Program-made: the position numbers and the translations under genes | Shown here: positions 1-8,128 of the stretch, piece after piece | How positions within the stretch are numbered: the first letter of the stretch is position 1 | Layout of the letters: each line of letters begins with the position of its first letter | Source of the DNA: Candidatus Sumerlaeota bacterium | GTDB lineage: Bacteria; Sumerlaeota; Sumerlaeia; JAFGJS01 | Reading direction: 5' to 3' | Length of the DNA stretch: 64,000 nt | Assembly: GCA_016928995.1 (NCBI GenBank) | Contig: JAFGJS010000070.1 | Span: forward strand, 1 to 64,000 | Notes under the pieces: model-generated | What the model saw: the letters and a program-made list of their open reading frames with translations, nothing else | Told to the model about the DNA's origin: nothing | Databases searched by the model: none

Positions 1-2411
1 CTAGCGGTTATCGAAAAAAACTGTTTGGAGGAATCATACCCAACATGGCCATTATCATCTCGTGAAATTACCCTGATAGCGCATTTTTGCGAGATGACAT
101 CTGGTGTTGTCCAATTCAACTCTCTATTATTTCCCGAATTACCTGGAACACGAATAAGCGGCACCAAATGACAGCTATTCCATTCATCAGTTGTATATTC
201 AACTTCAATCTTCGAGTCATTCCCTTGAGCAGAATAGAATTTTATGGTTGTAGACTGTTGAGGATTGTACGGCTCACCATCTTGCTGAGAAGACTGGATG
301 GTAAGGGGTCCGCGTTCAATGCTGTCAAGATAATATCCATTTAACACTTGCTCACGGGTAATATCAGGATAAGTCCGCGGAATTTGATTCATTTCCTCTT
401 GGGAGATTATTGATACATTTGCAAAATCCCAGCCGCCCAAATCAAAAGGTTCTTGGTTAAAAAACAGGCGTTTGCCGCCCTTAGATATTACGAATACCGC
501 TGGATCGCCTGTAACTTTTATTAACGATCCTTCTGGATATGGCGTAAGAATGGGAAAGGATTCTGTGAATTGATTTAAATAGGCTTGCGATACAATTCTT
601 GGATTGCCGTAATTATGGCCCACTTGCTCACCACTTATAATTATTCCTCGCAAAACATTTGGAGAAACAATATGGTGTCGAGTCCAAAAGGAACCATTGG
701 GCGGATTGGTATATTGCGACCCTACTGGTATTCCGGGCACATTGTCACGTTTGACAAGCCAAATACGGTCGCTATCAGCTGTTTTGACTACCTCTTCCTC
801 CTGAAATCGATATCCTAAGTCCCATCCTCTTGAATAATTTTCAATTTCGTGCTGAGTTACTGAGATTTCATGCCGTGGTCCCCATCTCTCCATCCAAGGC
901 GAGTGCCCATCCCAATCATACCAATCCCAATATATTTCGACGGTTGGAATATGACGGAGATAACCATTCTCAACAATATAACTTCTCCCAGAACAATTCA
1001 AAAGTGAACCATTGGGATGCCAACTTATTCCTTGCAATTCAAGATATGGAAGGCTTACAAACCAACCCGTTTCTCGCCAGTTAAATTGCCAAAATATCTC
1101 CACATTCACATCTTTTTTAATTGTGTCAGTATAGTATCGAATCGGACCGGAATGATCACTGTATGAATCTGAATCAGACGCATCCAGCTGTCTTTGAATA
1201 TCTTGATTGCGCCAGCAAAACTCTTGCCTTGTTCCATCAAATTCAGCGAGTCCCCAAAAATCTCTGTCGTAACGGGAGTAATAATTTTCCAGTAAAACAG
1301 GATAACGTCCATATTCCGTATCAAGACGGCTAATAATGCATTTACCTAAAGCGCTATCAGCATGCCCCTCTTTGGGCATATATGGATCAAGAAGTGTGAT
1401 TTGAAGCTCAACATCATCCGTCTTTTCCAGCAGATATTTTGCGGCTGTACGAGCGCACCAAGTTCCGGCGCTATGCGCTATAAATTGTACTTTTTTAAGA
1501 TTCGGACAGTTTTCTTTGAGGTATTCACCAAGATATTGCCCATGAACATGGGCTACTTCTGCTGCTTCTGTCCCATTTTTTGTCGGCCAAGTATCGATAG
1601 ATCGAGATTCATCCATTGAGTATCTTGATAGAGATCGACCTGGATTGTCTCCAAATGCAGGACCTGTATCAGCATCAACCGCCCAATTATATTCCACAAT
1701 TTTCCAATCGTCTTCTAAGTTGTTCTGAATTAACCAATCCGATATTTCTCTACTCAAATCTTGAAACTCTTTTCCATCTTTATATGGGTCGGCTAAGCTA
1801 TCGGGATTCCAACCGTGAATAAGAATGATCAATTTTCGATGGTTTTCATCGAGAGGATTTCCATCAGTATCTTTTGGTTTAATAAAATGCAATCGGCGGA
1901 AAAGATGATAATTCAATCCTTTCGGCGCATCAGTGATTTGCAAGTAGTCGTAAATAGGATGCCAATAAGACTTTCCGTCAATCCTCACATCTCTCCATGA
2001 CACATACTGACCATTACCTCTAAAACATTCTTCAGGATAAGATGAATCAATGAATATAGTTGATGGAATCCACATTAAGAATAATTCGGATTCCAATTTA
2101 CCTACTGCTTGGTCTATCGGATTGTCATCAGTTAAAGGAGAGTAGTATAAATTAGCGTCATCATCAAACCATCCTACATTAAAATGATCTTGCAATACTC
2201 CCCTTCGGCAATAATAGTACCGGTATTCATTTGAACGTCGTTCAATTTCGTTATATCTTTCGGTATACAAATCATCGTCTAATCCATAAGGCAATTCATC
2301 ATTTACCCAAGGTAAAGATATTTGCGTGATTTCAGAATAGGAAAAGCTAGGACATAGGAAAAGAATTAGGAAAACAAAAATCTGAAAACCATCGGTGAGT
2401 GAAGTTTTCAT
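1..2411 (-). CDS. Secreted lipase-like alpha/beta hydrolase (C-terminus beyond window)
   Basis: An uninterrupted reading frame of about 803 codons starts at ATG 2411 and is still open at base 1, so the gene is partial at its 3' end. AGGA precedes the start. Residues 1-27 form a signal peptide. An oxyanion-region motif ILIHGW lies near residue 200, a nucleophile elbow IAHSAG at Ser314, a probable Asp in LLDPY (342), and a probable His in SDHSGP (420) followed by IRYYTDTI. The Asp and His contexts resemble the pancreatic-lipase family (GLDP; H...YYTDSI). The elbow has Ala for the usual first Gly. The C-terminal half contains a GDPAVFVI...KRLFF stretch like cell-wall 'KRW' beta repeats, then an Ig/FN3-like region. 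I infer an extracellular esterase or lipase; the substrate is unknown. The gene is AT-rich compared with most of the window. Confidence 0.8.
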   Translation of the reverse strand, partial: MKTSLTDGFQIFVFLILFLCPSFSYSEITQISLPWVNDELPYGLDDDLYTERYNEIERRSNEYRYYYCRRGVLQDHFNVGWFDDDANLYYSPLTDDNPIDQAVGKLESELFLMWIPSTIFIDSSYPEECFRGNGQYVSWRDVRIDGKSYWHPIYDYLQITDAPKGLNYHLFRRLHFIKPKDTDGNPLDENHRKLIILIHGWNPDSLADPYKDGKEFQDLSREISDWLIQNNLEDDWKIVEYNWAVDADTGPAFGDNPGRSLSRYSMDESRSIDTWPTKNGTEAAEVAHVHGQYLGEYLKENCPNLKKVQFIAHSAGTWCARTAAKYLLEKTDDVELQITLLDPYMPKEGHADSALGKCIISRLDTEYGRYPVLLENYYSRYDRDFWGLAEFDGTRQEFCWRNQDIQRQLDASDSDSYSDHSGPIRYYTDTIKKDVNVEIFWQFNWRETGWFVSLPYLELQGISWHPNGSLLNCSGRSYIVENGYLRHIPTVEIYWDWYDWDGHSPWMERWGPRHEISVTQHEIENYSRGWDLGYRFQEEEVVKTADSDRIWLVKRDNVPGIPVGSQYTNPPNGSFWTRHHIVSPNVLRGIIISGEQVGHNYGNPRIVSQAYLNQFTESFPILTPYPEGSLIKVTGDPAVFVISKGGKRLFFNQEPFDLGGWDFANVSIISQEEMNQIPRTYPDITREQVLNGYYLDSIERGPLTIQSSQQDGEPYNPQQSTTIKFYSAQGNDSKIEVEYTTDEWNSCHLVPLIRVPGNSGNNRELNWTTPDVISQKCAIRVISRDDNGHVGYDSSKQFFSITA

Positions 2412-3044
2412 GGTCATTCCTAAATTAAGATTTGTTTACTGTGCCATAATTGCAACGTTGTCTTTTTCGATATTATGATGTACATGATGATATAAGGTAC
2501 GTCATTGTATATTATTGCTTCAAGCGCTAAATCGGAGACATCTTATATTATCGACAACACTGTTACGGCCTTGCATTTTGCTGAATCGTGCTATATCATA
2601 TATAATGAATCTTAGAACTTTTCTCGGCGCATTTTCCAGTTGAACAAAAAGAACTGACACGCAAGTCTCAGAATTATGATTTTCCCTAATCACATAAGGG
2701 AGCCTTTAATATGTCATCTACTGCAAAGGGACATTTTACGGATTTCCAAAATAAGAGACCCCGTTAATTAGCACTCCTGGTGATCTTCTCGCGCTGACTG
2801 GGAAATTTGTCAATTATTTTACGCGGCCAGGCATGAAGAACTTTCTGCATTTCATCGTCACGTACGCCTGACTGTGGGGTGTATGACGGAAACCATGAAT
2901 GCCACGCGCATTCACGAGCGCATGCAATGGACGACACTGTACCAGTGGATGAACCGTAGGATCTTTTCCAGAGGTGAGGTTTCACGCACGTTTTTCAAGA
3001 TGATCCACCGCAGCCAAATCGACGGTGATATAATCATCACCAGC
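2412..3044. other. Intergenic, AT-rich, no supported gene
   Basis: This stretch lies between the secreted hydrolase, which is transcribed away to the left, and the transposase remnant. It must hold the hydrolase promoter, but I see no convincing -35/-10 pair. Short frames on both strands at 2764-3128 have no family signature apart from the transposase segment that begins near 3045. Confidence 0.5.
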
Positions 3045-3352
3045 GCAGGCGTGTGGGCCGATTCCGCCTATCGCTCGGTGGAAAGTTTGGAGTGGCTCGC
3101 AGAACCCGGTTACCGCGAGCATCTGTAGCGCAAAGGCTCGCTTCGCAAGCAACTTACCGTCCGCGATAAGAAGGCAACCGCGCCCGTAGCCGGATTCGCT
3201 CGCACGTCGAACGTATCATCGACGTTATGGCGTAGCGAACTGGCAGCCTGCTCTTGCGAAACATCGTCCTTGCGCGGGCGCGCAGCAACATCGGTCTACG
3301 CAACCTAGCCTACAACTTATCCCGCTGCGCTCTGCTGACGCAAAACAGCTGA
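3045..3352 (+). pseudogene. Remnant of an IS5-type (DDE) transposase C-terminus
   Basis: Conceptual translation gives VWADSAYRS, GYREHL, RKGSLRKQL, RSRIRSHVER and RNIVLARARSNIGLRNLAYN in that order. This is the C-terminal half of IS5-family transposases, including the catalytic Glu region (SHVER). The frame is broken by TAG after GYREHL (near 3126), by a one-base frameshift near 3170-3180, and by TAG after DVMA (near 3233). Both stops can be explained by CAG to TAG. The N-terminal half and clear terminal inverted repeats were not found. It is a dead mobile element in the AT-rich flank. Confidence 0.75.
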
Positions 3353-3555
3353 AACTCGGTTAAGCCGCTCAGCCATCGGAAAATAGATTAACGCCGAAAA
3401 AAAATGCAAGAAACGGCACAAACGTCTCTATTCACGGGGGAAAAATCAAAGAACGACGAACTTTGCAGAACCACGAATCATCAAAATTGAAATCACCTAG
3501 CACAAAATTCAATTTTCAGAGGTTCACTTCAATATACAATATATATAATATAAAT

Positions 3556-3969
3556 ATGAACAAAAATAAATTTACATTTGAAGCAGCAATATACTTATTT
3601 AACATTGTTGTTTTAACATTGATTTATATTGCATTTATTATCTCGTCCTTCTATTTCTGGGTTTTAAAAGATTTTGTTGCTATTCCAATAGTTATTTCTA
3701 TGTTTTATATGATGATTTATGCAATAGGATTTATAAAGTGCCGCCTAAATAACATTATGTTTAATATCTCTTTTGTAGCGAGATGGCTATCTGCAATAAA
3801 TTTAATTGCTATTATTGACACTGTATCTAACCCAAGATTTTATGGTACTGGCTTTGGTGATGGGCGCTTTGATCTATACTTCATTTCTTTTCCGGTATGG
3901 GCAGTAACAACCACAATTTCTGTCGTATTTTTTTTAATTGGGATTTCAAAATATAAAAAGAATAATTAA
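3556..3969 (+). CDS. Small AT-rich membrane protein, unknown function
   Basis: The frame is open from 3463, but the ATG at 3556 (MNKNKFTF) gives a sensible start directly before the first hydrophobic segment. The product is about 137 residues with four hydrophobic stretches: IYLFNIVVLTLIYIAFIIS, a second around PIVISMFYMMIYAIGF, a third around WLSAINLIAII, and a C-terminal TTTISVVFFLIGI followed by a Lys-rich cytoplasmic tail. I do not recognise the family. It is strongly AT-rich and sits between a dead transposase and a bidirectional terminator, so recent transfer is likely. The long hydrophobic ORF in biased sequence supports it as a real gene. Confidence 0.55.
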   Translation: MNKNKFTFEAAIYLFNIVVLTLIYIAFIISSFYFWVLKDFVAIPIVISMFYMMIYAIGFIKCRLNNIMFNISFVARWLSAINLIAIIDTVSNPRFYGTGFGDGRFDLYFISFPVWAVTTTISVVFFLIGISKYKKNN

Positions 3970-4012
3970 CTGAATTTATAATGATCGCATCTGTCACATT
4001 ACCAGAAGAGAT

Positions 4013-4041
4013 AAAGCCAGCATTGCGAAAATGCTGGCTTT
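4013..4041. terminator. Bidirectional intrinsic terminator
   Basis: An 11-bp perfect stem (4013-4023 with 4031-4041) has a 7-base loop and AAA/TTT at its ends. It lies between convergent genes: the membrane protein ending at 3969 and the nuclease ending at 4061. Confidence 0.75.
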
Positions 4042-4060
4042 AGTTGATGCTTTGGGCGGT

Positions 4061-4858
4061 TCACCCCTGAACGAACAATCGTTCAACCTCCTGTTGATTC
4101 CTCAAACACACAGGCAAATAGTCGCACCACTTGCACCACATGCCGGGGCGTTTGTGGAATTGTCGCTCGGTGATCTGTTGGCCTATATATGCCGCCTTTT
4201 CTAGAAACTCAGTCAGTTGCTGGCCATCACGCTGGGTCCAATGCCATTCGATGGATGGCTGCTTGGTTTTGACCAAGACGCAGAGGGCGAGGTTTTCGGC
4301 TTCGGGCTGGGCGAGGCGGTAGGCGGTGAGTTGATCGCTGAGGACCACGTCGGATTCAGCGTAGGCAGAGGCGCTGGTTTTGAAGTCGATGACGGTGCGT
4401 TTGCCGTCTACTGTTGCCACGAGGTCGATGACGCCGATGAGGGAGGCTTCGAGATTGGTGATGATGAGTTCGAAGGGTTGTTCGACGGCTTCGACCTTTT
4501 CGATGTGCGTGAGTTCTTCGTCGATGAATTTGGACATCAGTTTTTCGCCTTTGGTCTTGAGCGAATCCCAACTGTCGCGACCCGAGTATTTGAGTTCGGC
4601 ATCTTGGATTTGTTCCCAAAGTTCGATGAAGTGCTTTGCCGGATCGGCTCCGTGGAGAAAAAGATTAGCCAATGCTTGATGGATGAATTGGCCGAAGACC
4701 AGATTGGCTGGCGGGATTTTGAGTCGCAGTTTTTCCTCGTAATAGAGCCTGTATTGCTCCGGACAGAGTTGGTAGCGGTTGATGCGCGAATAGGAAAGTT
4801 TGGGAGCGCCTGAATGGATCAGGCGCTCCTCTTTTTCTTGGATTGCGATTGCGGCCAT
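4061..4858 (-). CDS. RecB/Cas4-like PD-(D/E)XK nuclease with Fe-S cysteines
   Basis: About 265 residues from ATG 4858. GGAGG is supplied by the last codons of the upstream gene, whose stop lies 2 bases before. Numbered from this start, the N-terminal region has SYSRINRYQLCPEQY (first Cys ~32), then GQFIH with the RecB-family His, then GVIDL (Asp ~145), VIDFKT (Asp and Lys ~158-160) and QLTAYR, which are the PD-(D/E)XK core motifs. The C-terminus carries CKWCDYLPVC. One N-terminal Cys plus three C-terminal Cys match the 4Fe-4S arrangement of AddB/Cas4-type nucleases. No cas gene or CRISPR array is present. It probably works with the SWIM protein encoded just upstream and the divergent ATPase genes. 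Role inferred: DNA end processing. Confidence 0.85.
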   Translation of the reverse strand: MAAIAIQEKEERLIHSGAPKLSYSRINRYQLCPEQYRLYYEEKLRLKIPPANLVFGQFIHQALANLFLHGADPAKHFIELWEQIQDAELKYSGRDSWDSLKTKGEKLMSKFIDEELTHIEKVEAVEQPFELIITNLEASLIGVIDLVATVDGKRTVIDFKTSASAYAESDVVLSDQLTAYRLAQPEAENLALCVLVKTKQPSIEWHWTQRDGQQLTEFLEKAAYIGQQITERQFHKRPGMWCKWCDYLPVCLRNQQEVERLFVQG

Positions 4859-4860
4859 GA

Positions 4861-5805
4861 TCACCGCCTCCCATTGTTGCCGTTGAGCGGCAACAACTGA
4901 TCGACGTTGGTGAAGCGGCCATTGCGCGAAAGCACCACGCGACAAGGCACATTGAGTTGAGTGCCTTGCTCTAACTGGCGGGAGAGATGGCCGTAGCCCG
5001 CGTTCTGCAACTGTTCGCCGAGGCTTTTCATCGAGCCGAACAGTTTGTAGTTTTGGCCGTTGGCGCTGACAGAGATGAATGTGCGCCAGCCAAACCTGGT
5101 CTGCATTCCGCCGACTTCGAACAGATAGGCATCCACGGCTTGGCCGTTCTGGTTGTCGTTGCCATGTCCATTGTTGCTGCGTTGCTGTTGTTGGCCGTTG
5201 TAGTCGTTGCCATGATTCTGTGGATAGTTTCTGCCGTTTCCGTTTCTATTACGATTGTAATGGGCGTGACCATTGTTGCCATTGCCGTTGCCATCGTTTC
5301 TGCTGTCATTACTGTTTCCATTCTGTTGGCGGCCTTTGAATTCCTGGGCGATCTGCTCTTGCAGGCCTAGAAGAACGGAAGCCTCATCAATCATCCAGCC
5401 GTCCATTTGACCGTCTAGTGGCAACGACAGTTCCACCGACAACGAGTCGATGCGGCCGTCGGGACTGACGCTACGCTTGAGCGTCATCATGGACTGCGAA
5501 GAAGCGGGCGCGGGATACGATTCATTGCCGTTGGGCGGAAATGATGTATCCAACGCTGGCTCTTGTTCTTCATCCGGCAGCTGACTGCGTACGGAGCGGA
5601 TGTGGTAGCAGGCGAAGCCTAGTTGACTTTTCATCGCCTGAAACGGACCGCAGGTGCAGCGTGGATGCTGACGCGTACCGGAGACGATGTAGGACACGTC
5701 TGGGGCACTGGGCGAATAGACGCGGATGCCTTCCGCACAGGGCGAAGAGACCAGCACATCGGGCCGGGCCTCCTCGACGGGTTGATCCAGTTGAGCAGTG
5801 CTCAT
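4861..5805 (-). CDS. SWIM zinc-finger protein with Asn/Gly-rich linker
   Basis: 314 residues. C50-x-C52...C66-x-H68 is a SWIM-type zinc finger (CTCG...ACYH), expected to bind DNA or protein. Residues ~155-222 are a low-complexity stretch of Asn, Gly, Gln, His and Arg. The C-terminal ~90 residues (FGWRTFISVSANGQNYKLFG onward) form a compact domain I do not recognise. The start at ATG 5805 follows GGAGGAA. The gene is translationally coupled to the downstream nuclease (2-base gap). It is divergent from the ATPase gene at 6068, across a repeat-containing spacer. A role as a DNA-binding adaptor for the nuclease or the ATPases is inference. Confidence 0.75.
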   Translation of the reverse strand: MSTAQLDQPVEEARPDVLVSSPCAEGIRVYSPSAPDVSYIVSGTRQHPRCTCGPFQAMKSQLGFACYHIRSVRSQLPDEEQEPALDTSFPPNGNESYPAPASSQSMMTLKRSVSPDGRIDSLSVELSLPLDGQMDGWMIDEASVLLGLQEQIAQEFKGRQQNGNSNDSRNDGNGNGNNGHAHYNRNRNGNGRNYPQNHGNDYNGQQQQRSNNGHGNDNQNGQAVDAYLFEVGGMQTRFGWRTFISVSANGQNYKLFGSMKSLGEQLQNAGYGHLSRQLEQGTQLNVPCRVVLSRNGRFTNVDQLLPLNGNNGRR

Positions 5806-5853
5806 GAGTTGTTCCTCCTTGGGATTGTATTGAAAGATCGAGGCTCGAATGGG

Positions 5854-5948
5854 TTCTCACACAGAGGCACGGAGGCACAGAGAACCGATTTTTTTGTGTT
5901 GCACATATAACATCAATTCTTGGTGTGCTTTGCGGCTTTGTGTGAGAA
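5854..5948. repeat. Imperfect inverted repeat with 10-bp perfect ends
   Basis: TTCTCACACA (5854-5863) pairs exactly with TGTGTGAGAA (5939-5948). The interior contains tandem GAGGCACRGAG-like units and AGAACCGATTTTTTT. A related direct copy starts at 11207, immediately after the large ATPase gene. The element occupies the divergent promoter region. Confidence 0.7.
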
Positions 5949-6067
5949 TTGCTTCGAGGCTGTCTTCAGTTTAGCTTGTGGAGGAAATCGGCCAAGACGG
6001 CGCGAAGTGCCGTGGCAAGCATGCTTCAGCGCCTTGTTGTTTGTCTGTGAAGCGTTATGCTGAAGGA

Positions 6068-7318
6068 ATGGCTTCTCTACAAAACAATCCGATCACCTTT
6101 TTTGGCCAGACTGATTTTCGCGGCGAAAACCGGCGTTTTGGCATTTATCAAACGGACCGGCGTGCTCACATGTACATGATTGGGAAGACCGGCACGGGCA
6201 AGAGCACGCTGCTGGAGAATTTGATCCGGCAGGATATGGAAAATGGACGTGGGCTTGCGTTGCTCGATCCACATGGGGATTTGTGTGAGAAAATTTATGC
6301 TTTGGTTCCAGCCAAGCGCCAGAAGGATGTGATTTATTTCAACGCTGCTGACGCGAACGCACCGGGATTCAATCCATTGGAGCGTGTGCCGCCGGACAAG
6401 TTTGCGTTGGCGGCGTCGGGACTGCTGGAGGCTTTCCGAGCGATCTGGTTGGATTCCTGGGGGCCGCGTTTGGAACACATTCTACGCAACGCGATTCTGG
6501 CGTTGCTGGAAACACCTGGTTCGACATTGGCGGATATCCCCCGTCTGTTTAATGAAAAACCGTTTCGCGCGAAGACCGCGACGGCTTTGAGTAATCCGCA
6601 GGTGAAGAATTTCTGGTTGCGGGAGTATGAAGGTTATACCGCACGGTTACGTGCCGAAGCTATCGCCCCGATCCAGAACAAGGCCGGGGCGTTTCTGGCA
6701 CATCCGGTGCTCAATCGCATATTAACGCAACAGCACAGCGGCTTTCATGCACGCAATATCATGGATAAGGGACAAGTGCTGTTGATCAATCTAGCCAAAG
6801 GCAAGATTGGCTATGACGCCTCACGCCTGCTGGGCGCGCTACTGTTGTCGCGGCTGACGCTGGCCGGATTGAGCCGCGCCGATCAACTGGAAGTGGAGCG
6901 CCGCGACTTCTACATCTACTTAGACGAATTTCCAAGTTACGCCACGCTAGAACTGGCGATGATGCTGTCCGAACTGCGCAAGTACCGCGTGGGTTTGATA
7001 TTGGCCCACCAGTATCTCACGCAATTGGATCTGCCGCTTCGCGATGCGATTCTAGGTAACGCTGGAACGCTCATCGCCTTTCGTACTGGCGTGGCTGACG
7101 CTGAAATCTTGGCCAAGGAATTCTATCCAGTGTTCAAGATCAGCGACCTGACTAACCTTCCCAACTATCGCATCTATTTGAAGCTGATGATTGACGGCGC
7201 AATATCCGAGCCGTTTAGCGCCGCAACGCTGCCGCCTTTGCAACTGGCCTTGCCATCGAATGAAATCATTTCACCGCAAGAAAAAACTGTAGGGCAGGTC
7301 ACATTGCCCTTGCCATAA
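6068..7318 (+). CDS. HerA/VirD4-like DNA translocase ATPase (smaller)
   Basis: About 416 residues from ATG 6068; an upstream GTG at 5978 in frame is an alternative start with GGAGG close by. Walker A is IGKTGTGKST at ~residues 38-47, followed by LLDPHGDL, a signature of the HerA/VirD4/TraD superfamily. Walker B is YIYLDEFP (~282). Sensor-like ILAHQYLTQL and the TraG/TraM-recognition-type ending (RTGVADAEILAKEF) follow. The family moves DNA through hexameric rings in conjugation, chromosome segregation or HerA-NurA resection. No membrane segment is present. It shares its core organisation with the larger ATPase ending at 11206, with one membrane-protein gene between them. No relaxase gene lies nearby. 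Confidence 0.85.
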   Translation: MASLQNNPITFFGQTDFRGENRRFGIYQTDRRAHMYMIGKTGTGKSTLLENLIRQDMENGRGLALLDPHGDLCEKIYALVPAKRQKDVIYFNAADANAPGFNPLERVPPDKFALAASGLLEAFRAIWLDSWGPRLEHILRNAILALLETPGSTLADIPRLFNEKPFRAKTATALSNPQVKNFWLREYEGYTARLRAEAIAPIQNKAGAFLAHPVLNRILTQQHSGFHARNIMDKGQVLLINLAKGKIGYDASRLLGALLLSRLTLAGLSRADQLEVERRDFYIYLDEFPSYATLELAMMLSELRKYRVGLILAHQYLTQLDLPLRDAILGNAGTLIAFRTGVADAEILAKEFYPVFKISDLTNLPNYRIYLKLMIDGAISEPFSAATLPPLQLALPSNEIISPQEKTVGQVTLPLP

Positions 7319-7378
7319 CCTTCGTTAATAATCTATCCATCATCAACAACCATTTAAGCATCAAGAAGGAGGGAGTGC

Positions 7379-8029
7379 ATGAGTTTAATTGAACCGCTCA
7401 GCAATTGGAACACCATGATCCAGGGGATGCAGGGCACAGCGGAGGAATTCTATGAGCGTTTGACGCTTACGATTGAACACATGAAGTTGCCGAACGTGGA
7501 ACTGAGCACAGTGGATTGGCCGGAAGCGGGATGGACCTCGGCCAAGCGGAAGTACTTGCGAGTCCAGCGCGGACGCTATGTTTTTGACATCTGCGCCGCG
7601 CCGTTTGGCCCTAATCACTTATTCTATTCGTGGTGGTTCGGGATCAAAATGCCAGGGATGTTCGCTTCCACTTTGCTCTTTCTGATCTTGCTTGGCGCAT
7701 CGTGGGCGGGCTTGTTGTTTTGTGGAGTCAAACTCTATTTTGCGCTGCCAATCGCTCCGGCGATTCTGCTGCTCTTATCCATTATTTTGGTGCGCACGGA
7801 TAACGATCTGGCGCTTTACATCTGTTCGATTTTTCTCATTGGTCCGGTGCTTAAGTTTCTGTTGCTGCCTTTCACCTACTACCGTTGTGACACCGAGGCG
7901 ATGTTTCAAAAAGGAGTGCACACCGCAGTGCTGGAAACTGTGGATTATTTGACCGGCCAGAACAACTTGCCGCAGCTGCCGGACGATCAGCGCAAGCCTA
8001 TCATGCGCGATTTCTTCCGCCGGAGATAA
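7379..8029 (+). CDS. Membrane protein of the ATPase cassette, unknown family
   Basis: 216 residues; AAGGAGG lies 6-7 bases before the ATG. Residues 1-80 are soluble and Trp/Arg-containing. Two or three long hydrophobic segments follow (FASTLLFLILLGASWAGLLF; ALPIAPAILLLLSIILV; YICSIFLIGPVLKFLLLPF), then a ~50-residue soluble tail ending in FFRRR. I do not recognise the family. Its position between two HerA/VirD4-like ATPase genes, 6 bases before the second, suggests a membrane partner or anchor for the translocase. That is inference. Confidence 0.7.
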   Translation: MSLIEPLSNWNTMIQGMQGTAEEFYERLTLTIEHMKLPNVELSTVDWPEAGWTSAKRKYLRVQRGRYVFDICAAPFGPNHLFYSWWFGIKMPGMFASTLLFLILLGASWAGLLFCGVKLYFALPIAPAILLLLSIILVRTDNDLALYICSIFLIGPVLKFLLLPFTYYRCDTEAMFQKGVHTAVLETVDYLTGQNNLPQLPDDQRKPIMRDFFRRR

Positions 8030-8035
8030 TGCGCC

Positions 8036-8128
8036 ATGCATCCTGACTTGGCCGAACAGATCAGCGAGCAGTTTCAAGTCTGGGAGACGCGCGGCCGCGG
8101 CTGGTTGCTGTGGAATGATCCGGTGTAA
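8036..8128 (+). pseudogene. N-terminal 30 codons of the large ATPase, cut off by in-frame TAA
   Basis: ATG 8036 opens MHPDLAEQISEQFQVWE... and reads to a TAA at 8126-8128. The next codon, TTG 8129, continues in the same frame with LEPPFAPFDP and stays open for 1,025 codons. The sense across the stop (WNDPV-stop-LEPPFAPF) reads like one continuous N-terminus. A single substitution (for example CAA, GAA or TAT to TAA) would explain it. Alternatives are a sequencing error, re-initiation at the adjacent TTG, or readthrough. Confidence 0.6.

Noticed and set aside
2764-2985. Short minus-strand frame near the transposase remnant
   Set aside because: No family signature or ribosome site.
3370-3470. 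Possible left attachment site of the island
   Set aside because: No sequence shared with the right junction near 16985 and no trace of the missing half of the target gene.
4217-4813. Long plus-strand frame opposite the PD-(D/E)XK nuclease gene
   Set aside because: The minus strand holds a clear nuclease with conserved motifs; this frame is its mirror, with biased Asp/Glu/Phe/Gly composition.
5140-5345. Repetitive DNA that could suggest a CRISPR array or minisatellite
   Set aside because: The repetition comes from Asn/Gly codons within a coding frame; there are no regular repeats and spacers.
4987-5370. Hydrophobic plus-strand frame (Val/Ala/Ile-rich)
   Set aside because: It is the antisense reading of the Asn/Gly-rich linker of the SWIM protein and has no start site support.
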